From positions 119,285 to 140,900 of the forward strand of contig KE159610.1 of NCBI GenBank assembly GCA_000403295.2: a stretch of DNA of 21,616 nucleotides. Reading direction: 5' to 3'. Made by a program: the position numbers and the translations under genes. The notes under the pieces are model-generated. The model saw only the letters and a list, made by a program, of their open reading frames with translations, had not been told where the DNA came from and did not search any database. Shown piece by piece: positions 1-9,130 of the stretch (position 1 is its first letter; each line of letters begins with the position of its first letter). This DNA comes from Lachnospiraceae bacterium M18-1. Its GTDB lineage: Bacteria > Bacillota > Clostridia > Lachnospirales > Lachnospiraceae.

Positions 1-228
1 ATGTTCGCCTTCTGTAACCGCAGACGGACATCCATCAAAATCCTTCAATGGGACGGATCCGGTTTCTGGATCCTGATGAAGCGGCTCGACCGCAATTACT
101 TCCGCTGGCCGGATACGCCGGATGAGTTGAAAAAAGTGACCTTAAAGGAAATTCATTGGTTATGTGATGGACTGTCCCTCGACCCAAAAGGCGCTTTTGA
201 GGAACATCATCCGAAGATCACAATCTAA
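1..228 (+). CDS. tnpB: IS66 accessory protein TnpB, C-terminal part
   Basis: The reading frame runs in from the window edge, so the ATG at base 1 is an internal methionine and the N-terminal residues are missing. The visible 75 residues carry the IS66 Orf2/TnpB signature FCNRRRTSIKILQWDGSGFW, followed by KRLDRNYFRWP. TnpB is needed for transposition of IS66 elements, but its biochemical role is not settled. The gene is followed after about 150 bp by tnpC, the usual IS66 order. The spacer contains a 9-bp inverted repeat (293-301 with 321-329) of unknown role and a strong ribosome site before tnpC. Family assignment is confident; the true start cannot be seen. Confidence 0.9.
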   Translation: MFAFCNRRRTSIKILQWDGSGFWILMKRLDRNYFRWPDTPDELKKVTLKEIHWLCDGLSLDPKGAFEEHHPKITI

Positions 229-380
229 TCTACACCGATTTTCCTGTCAATTCGCAAAAAGCTGAAAAAGTGGCAGTTTTCCATGAATTTTCCTCTGTTT
301 TTTCATCCGGTTTCCTCTCGAAAACAGAGCGGTTTCATGATATACTTTTCTCAGACCACAAGAGATAGGAGGGCTGGATC

Positions 381-2039
381 ATGGAACCGCTTTTTTCTGA
401 AAAACAATTGCAGGATATGAGCAAAGAGAATATCATCACATTGATACAGGCCATGCAGGTGCATCAGAAAAAACAGGAAACAGAGATCCAGCTCCTGAAA
501 GAAAAAACGAAGGAACTGGAGTTTATGAATGCACTGCTTTCGGATCGGCTGGCACTTGCGCAGAGGAAGCAGTTTGGCTCTTCCAGCGAAAAATACGCGG
601 AAGGCTATGAGCAGATGGACCTGTTCAATGAGGCGGAGCAGGAGGCCGATCCCAATGCAGCCGAGCCAGAGATGGAGGAGATCCATCCAAAATCTTATAA
701 ACGTAAAAAACCAACCGGAAAAAAGGAAGAGGACCTTTCCGCTTTTGAAACCACAGAAGTGATCAAACATAAATTAGAAGGAAACGACAGATTCTGCTCT
801 GAATGTGGGACAAAATATAAAGTGGTGACTACGGAGACCGTAAAATATTTGAAATTCATCCCTGCCCGATTTGAAGTGGTGGAGGAGACCACCTATGTTT
901 ATGCCTGTCCCAAATGCGGGATGATGAAGCGCCCGCAGAAAGATCCGTCACTTCTCAAAGGCAGTGTTGCGACACCATCCCTCGTTGCCGGCATTATGAA
1001 TGCGAAATATGTGAACGGGATGCCGCTTGCGCGACAGGAGAGGGAGTTCGCAAGATATAACCTGAACCTGTCAACAAAGACCATGGCCAACTGGATCATC
1101 CTGTGCGCAAAACGGTACCTGCAGCCGATCTATGACCTGATGAGGGAAGAATTCCTGCGCAGCAGATATATCCACTGTGATGAAACCCGACTCCAGGTGA
1201 TCGATGAGCCCGAGCAAAAAGGGACAACCCAGAACTGGATGTGGGTGTATCTTACGGATGAATACAGCGGAGCCCCACGGATGGTCCTCTTCCAATATGA
1301 AAGGACCAGGGGTGGATACCATCCGGTGGAATTCCTGGGGGATGAGTTCCGTGGCTATCTGACCTGTGATGGATACCAGGCTTACCACGGCCTCCCGGAG
1401 CAGATCACCGTGACAGGGTGCATGGCACACGCAAGGCGGCGTTTTGATGAAGCCCTGACCCCTTTAAAAAAGGGCTTTACCAAAGAACAGCTGAAAGAAA
1501 CAACTGCATACCAGGCAATGGCACGGATCGGCATGCTTTATAAGATAGAGGAACTACTCCGTAACCAATCTCCTGAGGAAAGATATGCTGAGCGTCAGAA
1601 GCAGTCAAAACCGCTTTTAGAGGCTTTCTTCGGATGGCTGCATACTTTGGAAGGCTCTGTAAACCGGTCTTCTAAAATAGGAGAGGCCGTTTTATACGCT
1701 TTAAATCAGGAAAAATACCTCAAAGCCTATCTGGAAGACGGACATCTGAGTATCGATAACTCGGCCGCGGAGAGGGCGATCAAGAACTTTGCCATTGGGC
1801 GCCGCAACTGGCTGTTCTCCAAAAGCATCAAAGGCGCGGAGGCCAGCGCGACCGTATACAGCATCACGGAGACGGCGTTACTGAATGGGCTTAAGCCATA
1901 TGACTATGTGGCTTACATACTGGAACGTATGAAAGATCTGGGGCCATTCCCGTCAAAAGAAGATCTCCAGCAACTATTACCATGGTCAGAATCCATACCG
2001 GAGTCCTGTCGTACAAATCGTCCAGGTGCGTCCACTTAG
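381..2039 (+). CDS. tnpC: IS66-family DDE transposase TnpC
   Basis: This 552-residue protein has the full IS66 transposase layout. An N-terminal coiled-coil/leucine-rich stretch (about 20-60) carries the QRKQFGSSSE motif. A zinc-binding region follows with CxxC pairs at 139/142 and 176/179. The DDE core has Asp267 in IHCDETRLQV, Asp330 in LTCDGYQAYHG and Glu464 in SIDNSAAERAIKNF, and the IS66-typical GRRNWLFS follows. All three catalytic residues are present, so the protein is probably active if translated. The ATG is preceded by GATAGGAGGG, a good ribosome site. The last codons and stop lie inside the stem of a rho-independent terminator. Length is normal for the family. Confidence 0.95.
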   Translation: MEPLFSEKQLQDMSKENIITLIQAMQVHQKKQETEIQLLKEKTKELEFMNALLSDRLALAQRKQFGSSSEKYAEGYEQMDLFNEAEQEADPNAAEPEMEEIHPKSYKRKKPTGKKEEDLSAFETTEVIKHKLEGNDRFCSECGTKYKVVTTETVKYLKFIPARFEVVEETTYVYACPKCGMMKRPQKDPSLLKGSVATPSLVAGIMNAKYVNGMPLARQEREFARYNLNLSTKTMANWIILCAKRYLQPIYDLMREEFLRSRYIHCDETRLQVIDEPEQKGTTQNWMWVYLTDEYSGAPRMVLFQYERTRGGYHPVEFLGDEFRGYLTCDGYQAYHGLPEQITVTGCMAHARRRFDEALTPLKKGFTKEQLKETTAYQAMARIGMLYKIEELLRNQSPEERYAERQKQSKPLLEAFFGWLHTLEGSVNRSSKIGEAVLYALNQEKYLKAYLEDGHLSIDNSAAERAIKNFAIGRRNWLFSKSIKGAEASATVYSITETALLNGLKPYDYVAYILERMKDLGPFPSKEDLQQLLPWSESIPESCRTNRPGAST

Positions 2040-2064
2040 CAGAAACTGCTGGGTGGATTTTTTT
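2031..2064 (+). terminator. Rho-independent terminator overlapping the tnpC stop codon
   Basis: Bases 2031-2042 pair with 2046-2057 over 12 bp, including two G-U wobbles, around an AAA loop. Seven Ts follow (2058-2064). The TAG stop of tnpC (2037-2039) lies within the left arm, so the mRNA ends almost directly after the coding region. Confidence 0.85.
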
Positions 2065-2132
2065 ATCAAAGTACAGATAACTTGGTGATGATATAAAAGA
2101 TCAACTCTCATTAAGGCACAGTTTAGCAAATA

Positions 2133-4073
2133 TTGGTGATTTTGAATAGGTACGGATTATTTCTTGCTTACAATGCTGTTGAATTTGTATCGGACTGTCT
2201 GTTATTTGCTTTATCACGAAGCTTCATTCCAAAAGGCAAAAAAGCTGTAGGAACGCAATTGATAATATCGGATTATCTGTTAGATTGCCGTCTTCCCTCT
2301 GTCACCCGTCATTTTGTCGGAAGGGGAAAAGAATTGAAAGAAATTGCAGAACAGTTACAACACGAACACTGTATTTTTCTGGAAGGGATCGGCGGAATTG
2401 GGAAGTCTGAGCTTGCGAAATATTACGCAAATCATTACAAAAATCAGTATTCCAATATATTGTATCTACGGTATCATGAGAATCTAAGACGAACAATTCT
2501 GGAAATGGATTTTATAGAAGATACAATGGAAATGTCGGAAGATGAACGATTTCGTAACCATTATCGTTTTTTCAAATGTCTGGACAGCAGAACCCTTGTA
2601 ATCCTTGATAATTTTAACTCTGTCCCAGAAGATGAGGAAATGTTTCATACATTTCTATCCATGCCTTTTCAGATATTGGCAACTACCAGAAGCCATATTG
2701 GGGATACAACTTGTTATAAAGTCAATGAGACGGAAAATATAGAAGATTTGAAACAGTTATTTTTCGCTTATGCTCCCAACAGCAAACAGCATCCTGAAAT
2801 AATTGTAAAGATTATTGAGGAAATATACCGACACACTTTGACTGTCGAGTTAGCAGCGAAAACACTGACTGCATCTGGCATGGAAGCAAAAGATTTCCTG
2901 CATGCGCTACGTACAGAAGGATTAAGCCTGGCGAATCCGAATAAAGTAGTCTTAACCAAAGATAACGTATCGCACAAACAACGGCTTTACCAACATATCC
3001 AAACCTTGTTTCAAATACAAAAATTATCATCGGATGCTCTTGATGCTCTCAGAAACATGGTGCTCATGCCGAAAAAAGGAATCTCTAAAGTGCTTTTCCA
3101 TACATGGCAAGGGAAACCAGACTGGAACACTACGAATGATCTGGTGGAATATGGATGGATACAGGAAGATACTGTACATAACCAAATTTTACTGCATCCA
3201 TATCTCCATGAGGTTCTTTTAACCGAAACCGTCCCGTCTATTACAAAATGTGCGGATCTGTTAAAAGGAATTTTTGAGAACTGTATTGTGTATGGCATGG
3301 ATGTACCTTACTACAATGCATTGCTGAATACAATAGAAAGCATTTACCGCAATATAAAGCTGGATGATGCGGAATCTGCTACACTGTTTATGGATACTAC
3401 CTTGGCATATCTGGCGAAATACGGGCGTATAGAAGCTATTAAAATAGTTCTTAATCTTATGAAAAATATGCCGGATTACAGGGAAAATGCGCGTCATACT
3501 GCCATTTATGACTGTTATGCAGGATATGTTGAATATGCAAGTGGCAACTACCAAAAATCAAAACAATATTATCTTCATGGTCTGGAACTGCTTGAACCAT
3601 TTCACCCGGTAAATGCTGACCTGGTATCAAATTTGAAAAATAATCTCGGGCAGACATATCTTGCGTTGGGAGATGTACGTGTAGCACTTTCGGTTATCGA
3701 AGAAGCAATCTCAGTTCGCGAGAAATACGGAACGATTTCTTCCCATGATACACTTGTACAAGGGCTTTCCTATGCTCAACTGCTTGCTGCAAACGGAAAT
3801 TGGCAAGAAGCTCGAAAACGCTTATTCGCTATGATACGTTTTGTGAAAAAGATTGATGGTATGAATCTGTTTCTGGCACAGCTTTATAAATCACTTGCTG
3901 TTATTGAATCAAAAAGGCTCCCAGAAGATAGTCTGCAGCATTACCGAAAGGCAAGGCAGGCTTTATTAGATGGTTTTCTTCCAGAAAACCATCTGGAAAT
4001 CATAAAAATCGATCAGGCTATTCACATGGAGGAAATGTTGGTTCGTAGGTTAAATGTGAAGAAATATCCCTGA
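2133..4073 (+). CDS. STAND/NB-ARC-like NTPase with C-terminal TPR-like repeats, 5' end truncated by IS66
   Basis: A P-loop GIGGIGKSE (residues 86-94), a Walker B strand TLVILDN (154-160) and a sensor-like ILATTRS (181-187) identify a STAND-class NTPase close to NB-ARC/AP-ATPases. The motif RHFVGRGKEL at about 59-68 is the usual lead-in to such domains. Residues about 400-630 are helical and TPR-like, for example YAGYVEYASGNYQKSKQYY and NNLGQTYLALGDVRVAL. The first 13 codons (2133-2171) are the IS66 right end, so true gene sequence begins at 2172 and any N-terminal effector domain is lost. The only upstream starts are IS-derived TTG/GTG codons without a clear ribosome site, so this is probably a remnant. 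Proteins of this build are known regulators or anti-phage NLR-like sensors; the exact role here is unknown. Confidence 0.75.
   Translation: MVILNRYGLFLAYNAVEFVSDCLLFALSRSFIPKGKKAVGTQLIISDYLLDCRLPSVTRHFVGRGKELKEIAEQLQHEHCIFLEGIGGIGKSELAKYYANHYKNQYSNILYLRYHENLRRTILEMDFIEDTMEMSEDERFRNHYRFFKCLDSRTLVILDNFNSVPEDEEMFHTFLSMPFQILATTRSHIGDTTCYKVNETENIEDLKQLFFAYAPNSKQHPEIIVKIIEEIYRHTLTVELAAKTLTASGMEAKDFLHALRTEGLSLANPNKVVLTKDNVSHKQRLYQHIQTLFQIQKLSSDALDALRNMVLMPKKGISKVLFHTWQGKPDWNTTNDLVEYGWIQEDTVHNQILLHPYLHEVLLTETVPSITKCADLLKGIFENCIVYGMDVPYYNALLNTIESIYRNIKLDDAESATLFMDTTLAYLAKYGRIEAIKIVLNLMKNMPDYRENARHTAIYDCYAGYVEYASGNYQKSKQYYLHGLELLEPFHPVNADLVSNLKNNLGQTYLALGDVRVALSVIEEAISVREKYGTISSHDTLVQGLSYAQLLAANGNWQEARKRLFAMIRFVKKIDGMNLFLAQLYKSLAVIESKRLPEDSLQHYRKARQALLDGFLPENHLEIIKIDQAIHMEEMLVRRLNVKKYP
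2146..2171. repeat. Right terminal inverted repeat of IS66 element
   Basis: On the minus strand this reads GTAAGCAAGAAATAATCCG and onward. It pairs with the left IS66 end at 21400-21425 (24 of 26 identical). It defines the junction with the truncated STAND NTPase gene. Confidence 0.88.
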
Positions 4074-4105
4074 CAATCCGTGCTATTTGCCAGGGATATT
4101 TTTTT
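4062..4105. terminator. Bidirectional terminator between convergent genes
   Basis: Bases 4062-4072 pair perfectly with 4091-4101 (11 bp). A T-run follows on the plus strand (4099-4105), and a weaker one follows on the minus strand. The hairpin includes the stop of the STAND NTPase gene and abuts the stop of the convergent minus-strand gene, so it probably serves both. Confidence 0.75.
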
Positions 4106-4646
4106 ATCTGTAATCTTTCATTTTCTTACCCAATTCCTCAAGAGCAGCATTCTTCCTGGCACTCAGTATTGTGGGGTGAATACTCATTTCCTTCGACACT
4201 TCGTATTCCGATTCCTTATCAGCTACCATTTTGCAATAACGGAGTTCCTCCTCTGTAAGTTCGTCCAGTGCTTTATTCAAAGCATGGATTAGTGCTTTAT
4301 ATACCACAATTTCTTCTGGATTTGTTCCGATTTGTAACACATCAAATCCTTCCTCCACCAATTTCTCATAGGAAACCTCATTCTCCATCTGTACCTTTGT
4401 ATCATGATACTCCTTCTTGTCCCAATTGTTAAAAAGACGGTTCATTGAATCTGCTTCTTTCTGGCTTTGCGCATTAAAAACGGCATAAAAATGTAACATG
4501 CGGTGCGGCCAATGAATATAACAAATAGGAACGCCGTTTCTCATATAGTAGCTAATCGAATCTTTGTCTCCATCTTCAATTTTTACATAGTACGGGTATT
4601 GATAATGTAGCGGATTCGGGTTAACAATATTTTTTTTCTTTTTCAT
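4104..4646 (-). CDS. Protein with C-terminal sigma-70 region-4-like helix-turn-helix
   Basis: This 180-residue protein starts at an ATG seven bases after GAAAGGAC. The C-terminal 55 residues fit the sigma region 4 pattern: LDELTEEELRYCKMVADKES leads into a helix-turn-helix containing SKEMSIHPTILSARKNAALE. The N-terminal half (IDs such as YYVKIEDGD and YYMRNGVPICYIHWPHRML) is not a recognised sigma domain, so it is not a normal sigma factor. Similar small region-4 proteins occur on integrative elements of Clostridia, where they are thought to regulate element genes (family knowledge, from memory). It converges with the STAND NTPase gene and shares a terminator with it. Two inverted repeats upstream could be binding sites, but this is inference. 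Confidence 0.65.
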   Translation of the reverse strand: MKKKKNIVNPNPLHYQYPYYVKIEDGDKDSISYYMRNGVPICYIHWPHRMLHFYAVFNAQSQKEADSMNRLFNNWDKKEYHDTKVQMENEVSYEKLVEEGFDVLQIGTNPEEIVVYKALIHALNKALDELTEEELRYCKMVADKESEYEVSKEMSIHPTILSARKNAALEELGKKMKDYR

Positions 4647-4738
4647 AAGGCTGTCCTTTCTGCCTTAACTGCAATACCTGGCAAGGCCCCATCTGACGCA
4701 CGGTAAATAAATGGGATTTATAATAACTTAAAATTCCT

Positions 4739-4771
4739 AATAAAATCTTTAAAAATTTCTGAGATTTTATT
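4739..4771. repeat. 10-bp inverted repeat upstream of the HTH gene
   Basis: AATAAAATCT at 4739-4748 is mirrored as AGATTTTATT at 4762-4771, with a 13-base spacer. It lies about 95 bp upstream of the start of the minus-strand HTH gene. It could be an operator or a hairpin; nothing else supports a role. Confidence 0.4.
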
Positions 4772-4984
4772 TACCCTTACCAAATATACACACGCTATGG
4801 CATTAACATTTTTTATTTGAACATCTTTAGGATGCTCGACATCCATAGCATAACAAAAGTCTCATTCTTGCCCGTTGAATAAATCTCAATGGACAAATCC
4901 TGTTTTTGGTATGATATTGAGGACAGAATAAAAAGATACACCCTGTATCAAATACCCTCTGTGGACATAACGGCAGCAAAATCC

Positions 4985-5001
4985 GTTGAACAAAGTTCAA
5001 C
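4985..5001. repeat. Perfect 7-bp dyad (operator-like)
   Basis: GTTGAAC and GTTCAAC flank a 3-base AAA centre. The dyad is downstream of the hsdR remnant and far upstream of the HTH gene. It has the form of a small dimeric-repressor site, but no partner can be named. Confidence 0.35.
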
Positions 5002-5038
5002 AAAATATTTTGTAAATTTTTTGTAAACTCTGAATAAG

Positions 5039-5068
5039 AAAAAAGAGGCCAGATTTTACCCTGACCTC
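5039..5068 (-). terminator. Rho-independent terminator after the hsdR remnant
   Basis: Read on the minus strand, GAGGTCAG (5068-5061) pairs with CTGGCCTC (5052-5045) with one G-U pair. A run of six Ts follows (5044-5039). It ends the phd-hsdM-hsdR transcript about 27 bases after the hsdR stop. Confidence 0.8.
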
Positions 5069-5094
5069 GTTCTAAAATATGATCAAATTGGTTT

Positions 5095-7407
5095 CTATGA
5101 CTTCTTCTTTGACAGCTTCGCCTTTGGTGGTGCTTTAATCAGCGCCTCCATTCCTTCTGCTTTCAAGTCATCATAAATATCATCATACTCAGAAGCCCAT
5201 CGCGTGGATAGAAGCCCTTGGTATGACCTGTTTTCTGCCTTGCCCTTTACTGAGCCCACAAACATATTAATCGTGAGTTCTGCTGCTTCTACCATGGTAC
5301 TCGAAACAGGAAATGGAAGATGTAACCCCAGACAAGCAGATATTACATTTACTTTTGTGAGGCTTTTGTCATTCCACATTTTCTCAATCGTATTATTATC
5401 AAGTCCGGTGATATTCTTAAGTACATTCACGCTATAGTTACAAACCCGATTACTCATCAACTCCCTTAAAGCATCACCAAACCCCATATTCTGTATAACA
5501 TCTAACATCCGCTCAGCTATCTCATTCACGAGACCCAGCTGCTTTAAAATGTCTTCTGAAATATAGTCTGTATAATGGAATTCCTTATCTGCGATACTCT
5601 CCGGAAGTTTTATATAATGCAGTTTTCCATCCTCTCCCATTTTGAACTGCAAGAAACATTCTTCCTCATGTTCTTTCGCATATGCGGTCAGGCACATCTT
5701 TCCTGATTCCTGACGTTCAACATACTTTGGTTCATCCAGACATACTTTTTCTTCGATATAAGCAAAACATCCCGTATTCATCATGCAGGCCAAAGCCTTA
5801 CTTTTACTGTACCATTGTGAGAGCCGACGACTGTTTACAGTAGTTCTGGTTACCACCTTATCATCTCCATCTTCCTCATAAGGAACATCTTCCCCCATAA
5901 CCGTACCATTTTCTGATTGAGATTGATTCGTATCCTGACTTTGCTTCTGTTCCTGCTTTTCAGCAGCCTTTCTGCCCACTTCAATAACATCCGCATATGG
6001 ATCGATGCCTCCACTGATCACGAACTCTTTCAAATATTTCGTAATCAACATTTGCAATCGGTAAGGCTTATAATTATTCAGTTCTATAACAGCAAAAAAT
6101 TTTTCAGCTTTCCTTCTATCAACAGAACCAACAAGCTCATCGAAGTACCCGAAATCTTTATAATTGGTAACATTGACTTTCCTGTCGAGCAGTTTTCTTA
6201 ACAAATCTTCAAGGCATCCAAGCCGCCGCACAATCCGGACAATCCGGGCATCCTCCGCTTTTCTCATATATTTTGCAATGTATTCACGGAATGTCATGGT
6301 CGGATCAAACTTTACTTCCCCTGACTGAATATCGCTAATAAAGAGATTCGCATATCTCTGCTCAACCTGAGATAGCATTGCAAAAGATTTGTGCAATGCC
6401 CTTAACACCTGATCTATAGCTGCCTGATCATAATCGCCCTGCTGCCATAGCTTGAAAAATTTGTCAAAACGGGAGTTCATATAGTCAGCATCTATCGCAT
6501 CTGTATTTATTTCCGTAATATGCGTGTCAATTTCAAATGGAGGTTCTTCCCCCGCTCCTCCACCGCCGCCGGACGGAAGCTCCTTATAACGCTGCAGCAA
6601 AATCAAATATGTATTATAGTCAAAATGCATAACTATATATGATTCCGAACCATCTGCTTCAGTTACAGCATAAGTGTCTTTTGCCCAGTTAAATCCTTGT
6701 ATCTGAGCAGCCTCTAGTCTCTGGTTAAATTGCTTAAATAGTTTTGCAAACTTACGTTTTTCAGAATTTTCTCTCGGCAGCTTCTCAAAATTTTCAATAT
6801 CGGCATTCTTGAAAACATCTTCCATTTCGTCATAGAAACGATTCATACTATTGAGATTACTTGGAAGTTTATCCACGAACAGCCCTGTAGGGATATCCCC
6901 TGAATATGCCTTTACTGCTGCCTCAATATTGCGCTTCATCGTATGAGGACGACGATAATACTTTATGATTCCAAATGGCTTCTCATCTCCAAATAGCCTG
7001 TTTGTCCTGGAAAACGCCTGAATTAGATTTTCATATTCAGGCATTTTGTCCAGATAAAGAGTGTTAATCCATTTAGAGTCGTAGCCGGTCAACATCTGAT
7101 TGACCACAATCAACAGATTAATCTGCTTGTCCTTTCCGATCCGATTATATGGTTTTTTGTGCGCAAGGCGCAGTTGAACGTCCTCCCTAAACGCATCATA
7201 CGCAGGGATGGAAAAGGATGGACCAAATTTTGCCTCATAGTCCTCAAGAATTTCTACAATCCCATCTTCTTTCTCCAGTGTTCCACCGCCTTCATTATCT
7301 ATGTTAGGATCGAACACAGCCGTGACCTGTAAATGTGGTGCCATTGATTTCAACAACCTGTAATACTTCACTGCCTCCGGGATACTATGCGTTGCAAAAA
7401 TTCTCAA
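5095..7407 (-). pseudogene. hsdR: Type I restriction enzyme R subunit, C-terminal portion only
   Basis: The sequence matches the back half of HsdR, the DNA-translocating and cleaving subunit. IFATHSIPEAVKYYRLLK begins just before helicase motif IV. TGYDSKWINTLYLDK is the motif V region and IQAFSRTNRLFG is motif VI. The rest is the helical C-terminal domain that contacts HsdM/HsdS. The nuclease domain and helicase motifs I-III (Walker A and DEAD box) are missing, so it cannot act as a motor or nuclease. The only start codon is a TTG inside conserved sequence, with no ribosome site. A stop codon lies in frame at 7420-7422. The frame overlaps the end of hsdM by 23 bases. The best reading is one internal deletion joining hsdM to hsdR. 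Residues near 270 include a five-glycine linker. Confidence 0.85.
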
Positions 7408-9091
7408 TAAGAGATGCCTTTAAATTCTTGCGTAAGTCCGAAAAAGCAAATACATAATGCTTTCTGTAATCAACAACCGATTTATGCCCTCTGACCATCT
7501 GTCCAATATCACCGGATACAAGCTGTACATAACTTTCTGATATTGGTTCGCAAAGATCTTCCCTCAATCCTGGAAAAGCCTCCCAATATTTCTGCAAACA
7601 ATCCAGTTCCTCATTCGGAATACCGCCGAACATAATGGAGTACAAGTCCCAAGGTTCCGGCTTTGCAAAAGAATCCACGTAGCGAGGAATATTCAGATTA
7701 TAATCATTCTCACGGACTTTATTCTTGCTTACCCGCTTGGAGAATCCCGGTATTGTAGCACGGTCATGTATACAATCAACAATTCTCTTAATATCAGAAG
7801 AACGAAGCCGATTGCTTTTTCCTGCTTTCTCATATCCTTTTGACGCATCGATAATGAGGAGATCCGTATCCTCCCTGTTCCGTTTCAAAACCATAACTAA
7901 AGTTTGGATGGAGGTGCCGAAAAAGATATTTGCGGGCAGACCGATAATCACATCAATATTATTTTTTTCAATCAGACTCTTTCTGATCGTATATTCTTCA
8001 TTACCACGAAAGAGAACACCATGCGGAAGAACAATGGTCATAATGCCATCATCCTCTAAATGGTATAGTTCATGCAAAAGGAATGCATAATCCGCTTTCC
8101 CCTTCGGCGCTACGCCATAATCTGAAAAACGAGGATCATACTTTTTGTTTTTGGAATCCCATTTCTGGGAATATGGAGGATTAGAAACCACTGCGTCCAC
8201 ACGAACAAGCTGATAATGCTCCATATCTTCGCCTTCAAAGAAAGGCCAGTCTTCCTCCAAAGTATCACCATTTCTCACATAGATATTTGAAGGGTCAATC
8301 CCCCGCATCACAAGATTCATTCTTGTCAGGTTGTATGTATTTTCCTTTAATTCCTGGGCATAATAATTGATTCTGTTATCACCCTTAAGGTACTTTGCCA
8401 CAGCCGAGCCTATATTGATAAGCAGGGAGCCTGATCCAGATGTGGGGTCGTAGATACGAATTTCCTGTCTGTTTTTCAAGTGTTCGGCAACAATTTCAGA
8501 CATCAAAACAGATACCTCATGTGGGGTATAAAATTCACCAGCCTTTTTTCCTGCATTAGCGGCAAACTGACTTATGAGGTATTCATAAATAAATCCCAGA
8601 ACATCATAATCCTGTTTGCCGTCCATAGGGATACGTTTAATCAATTTTATCAAGTTATTAATGGACTTTGTCTGCGTTGATGCCGTTTCCCCAAGTTTAG
8701 ACAGTCCTGTCTGAAGTGTATTGAATATCTTTTCAAACACCTTTTTGTGAGAATCACTAATTAGTCGTTCAAAGGCAGATAATGCTCTTCTCACATCAGA
8801 CACATCAAAGTCGCTGCCCTTATCAAGCCATGTAGAAAACAGATTTTCAAAGGCAATGAAATAACCAATAGTCTCTTTTGTGTAGTTTACAAAATCCTCA
8901 TCTGATTCATCCATCTGCCTGATATCTTCGTCGTTCATTCCCTGCTCTGAAAAAAAACGCAGTTCCTTTTCTGAAAGGTATCTGTAAAAAATAAATCCCA
9001 AAATATAATCCTTATACTCATTCGCCTCAATCTTCGAACGCATTTCATTGGCTGATTTCCAGATAGTCGATGCCAATTGCCGTTTATTCAT
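7385..9091 (-). CDS. hsdM: Type I DNA methyltransferase HsdM, probably missing its C-terminal extension
   Basis: The 568-residue product starts with MNKRQLASTIWKSANEMRSK, the usual HsdM N-terminal helical domain. It starts with ATG after AGGAGG. The methyltransferase core has FYTPHEVSVLMSEIV, motif I DPTSGSGSLL (SAM binding) and motif IV NPPYS (N6-adenine catalysis). HsdM works as HsdM2-HsdS and, with HsdR, as a restriction complex. From family memory, close relatives with the segment FGGIPNEELD...YWEAFPGLRE run on for about 300 further residues. Here the frame stops just after LKASLIENFCNA, exactly where the hsdR remnant begins, and no hsdS follows. The catalytic core is intact, but without a specificity subunit it should have no defined target unless an HsdS acts in trans. 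Confidence 0.85.
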   Translation of the reverse strand: MNKRQLASTIWKSANEMRSKIEANEYKDYILGFIFYRYLSEKELRFFSEQGMNDEDIRQMDESDEDFVNYTKETIGYFIAFENLFSTWLDKGSDFDVSDVRRALSAFERLISDSHKKVFEKIFNTLQTGLSKLGETASTQTKSINNLIKLIKRIPMDGKQDYDVLGFIYEYLISQFAANAGKKAGEFYTPHEVSVLMSEIVAEHLKNRQEIRIYDPTSGSGSLLINIGSAVAKYLKGDNRINYYAQELKENTYNLTRMNLVMRGIDPSNIYVRNGDTLEEDWPFFEGEDMEHYQLVRVDAVVSNPPYSQKWDSKNKKYDPRFSDYGVAPKGKADYAFLLHELYHLEDDGIMTIVLPHGVLFRGNEEYTIRKSLIEKNNIDVIIGLPANIFFGTSIQTLVMVLKRNREDTDLLIIDASKGYEKAGKSNRLRSSDIKRIVDCIHDRATIPGFSKRVSKNKVRENDYNLNIPRYVDSFAKPEPWDLYSIMFGGIPNEELDCLQKYWEAFPGLREDLCEPISESYVQLVSGDIGQMVRGHKSVVDYRKHYVFAFSDLRKNLKASLIENFCNA

Positions 9092-9130
9092 CCTTCAGTT
9101 TCCTCCTGGTTCTTTTTATAGCAGTACTTT

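Larger units (their letters stand above)
1..2171 (+). mobile_element. IS66-family insertion sequence, right portion (left part lies outside the window)
   Basis: The segment holds the 3' part of tnpB, all of tnpC, a terminator and a right inverted repeat ending at 2171. The last 26 bases, read on the minus strand from 2171, begin GTAAGCAAGAAATAATCCG. They match the left end of a second IS66 in this window (21400-21425) at 24 of 26 positions, which fixes the element's right boundary. IS66 elements normally start with GTAA and carry tnpA, tnpB and tnpC, as here. The 8 bases after the end (2172-2179) would be one copy of the usual 8-bp target duplication; the other copy is outside the window. The element has cut into the STAND NTPase gene that follows. 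Confidence 0.9.
4647..5038. other. AT-rich intergenic stretch without a recognised gene
   Basis: No convincing coding frame is visible. The stretch holds the inverted repeat at 4739-4771 and a perfect 7-bp dyad at 4985-5001 (GTTGAAC, AAA, GTTCAAC). The phrase CCGTTGAAYAAA occurs near 4870 and again at 4984. A leftward promoter for the HTH gene is expected here, but no hexamer pair stands out. Confidence 0.5.

Noticed and set aside
351..1430. Minus-strand frames of 65-139 codons
   Set aside because: Shadows of the IS66 transposase gene.
5095..7407. A short functional helicase starting at TTG 7407
   Set aside because: No Walker A or DEAD motif and no ribosome site; the start lies within conserved HsdR sequence.
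7725..8090. 121-codon plus-strand frame
   Set aside because: Antisense to the hsdM catalytic core; no ribosome site.
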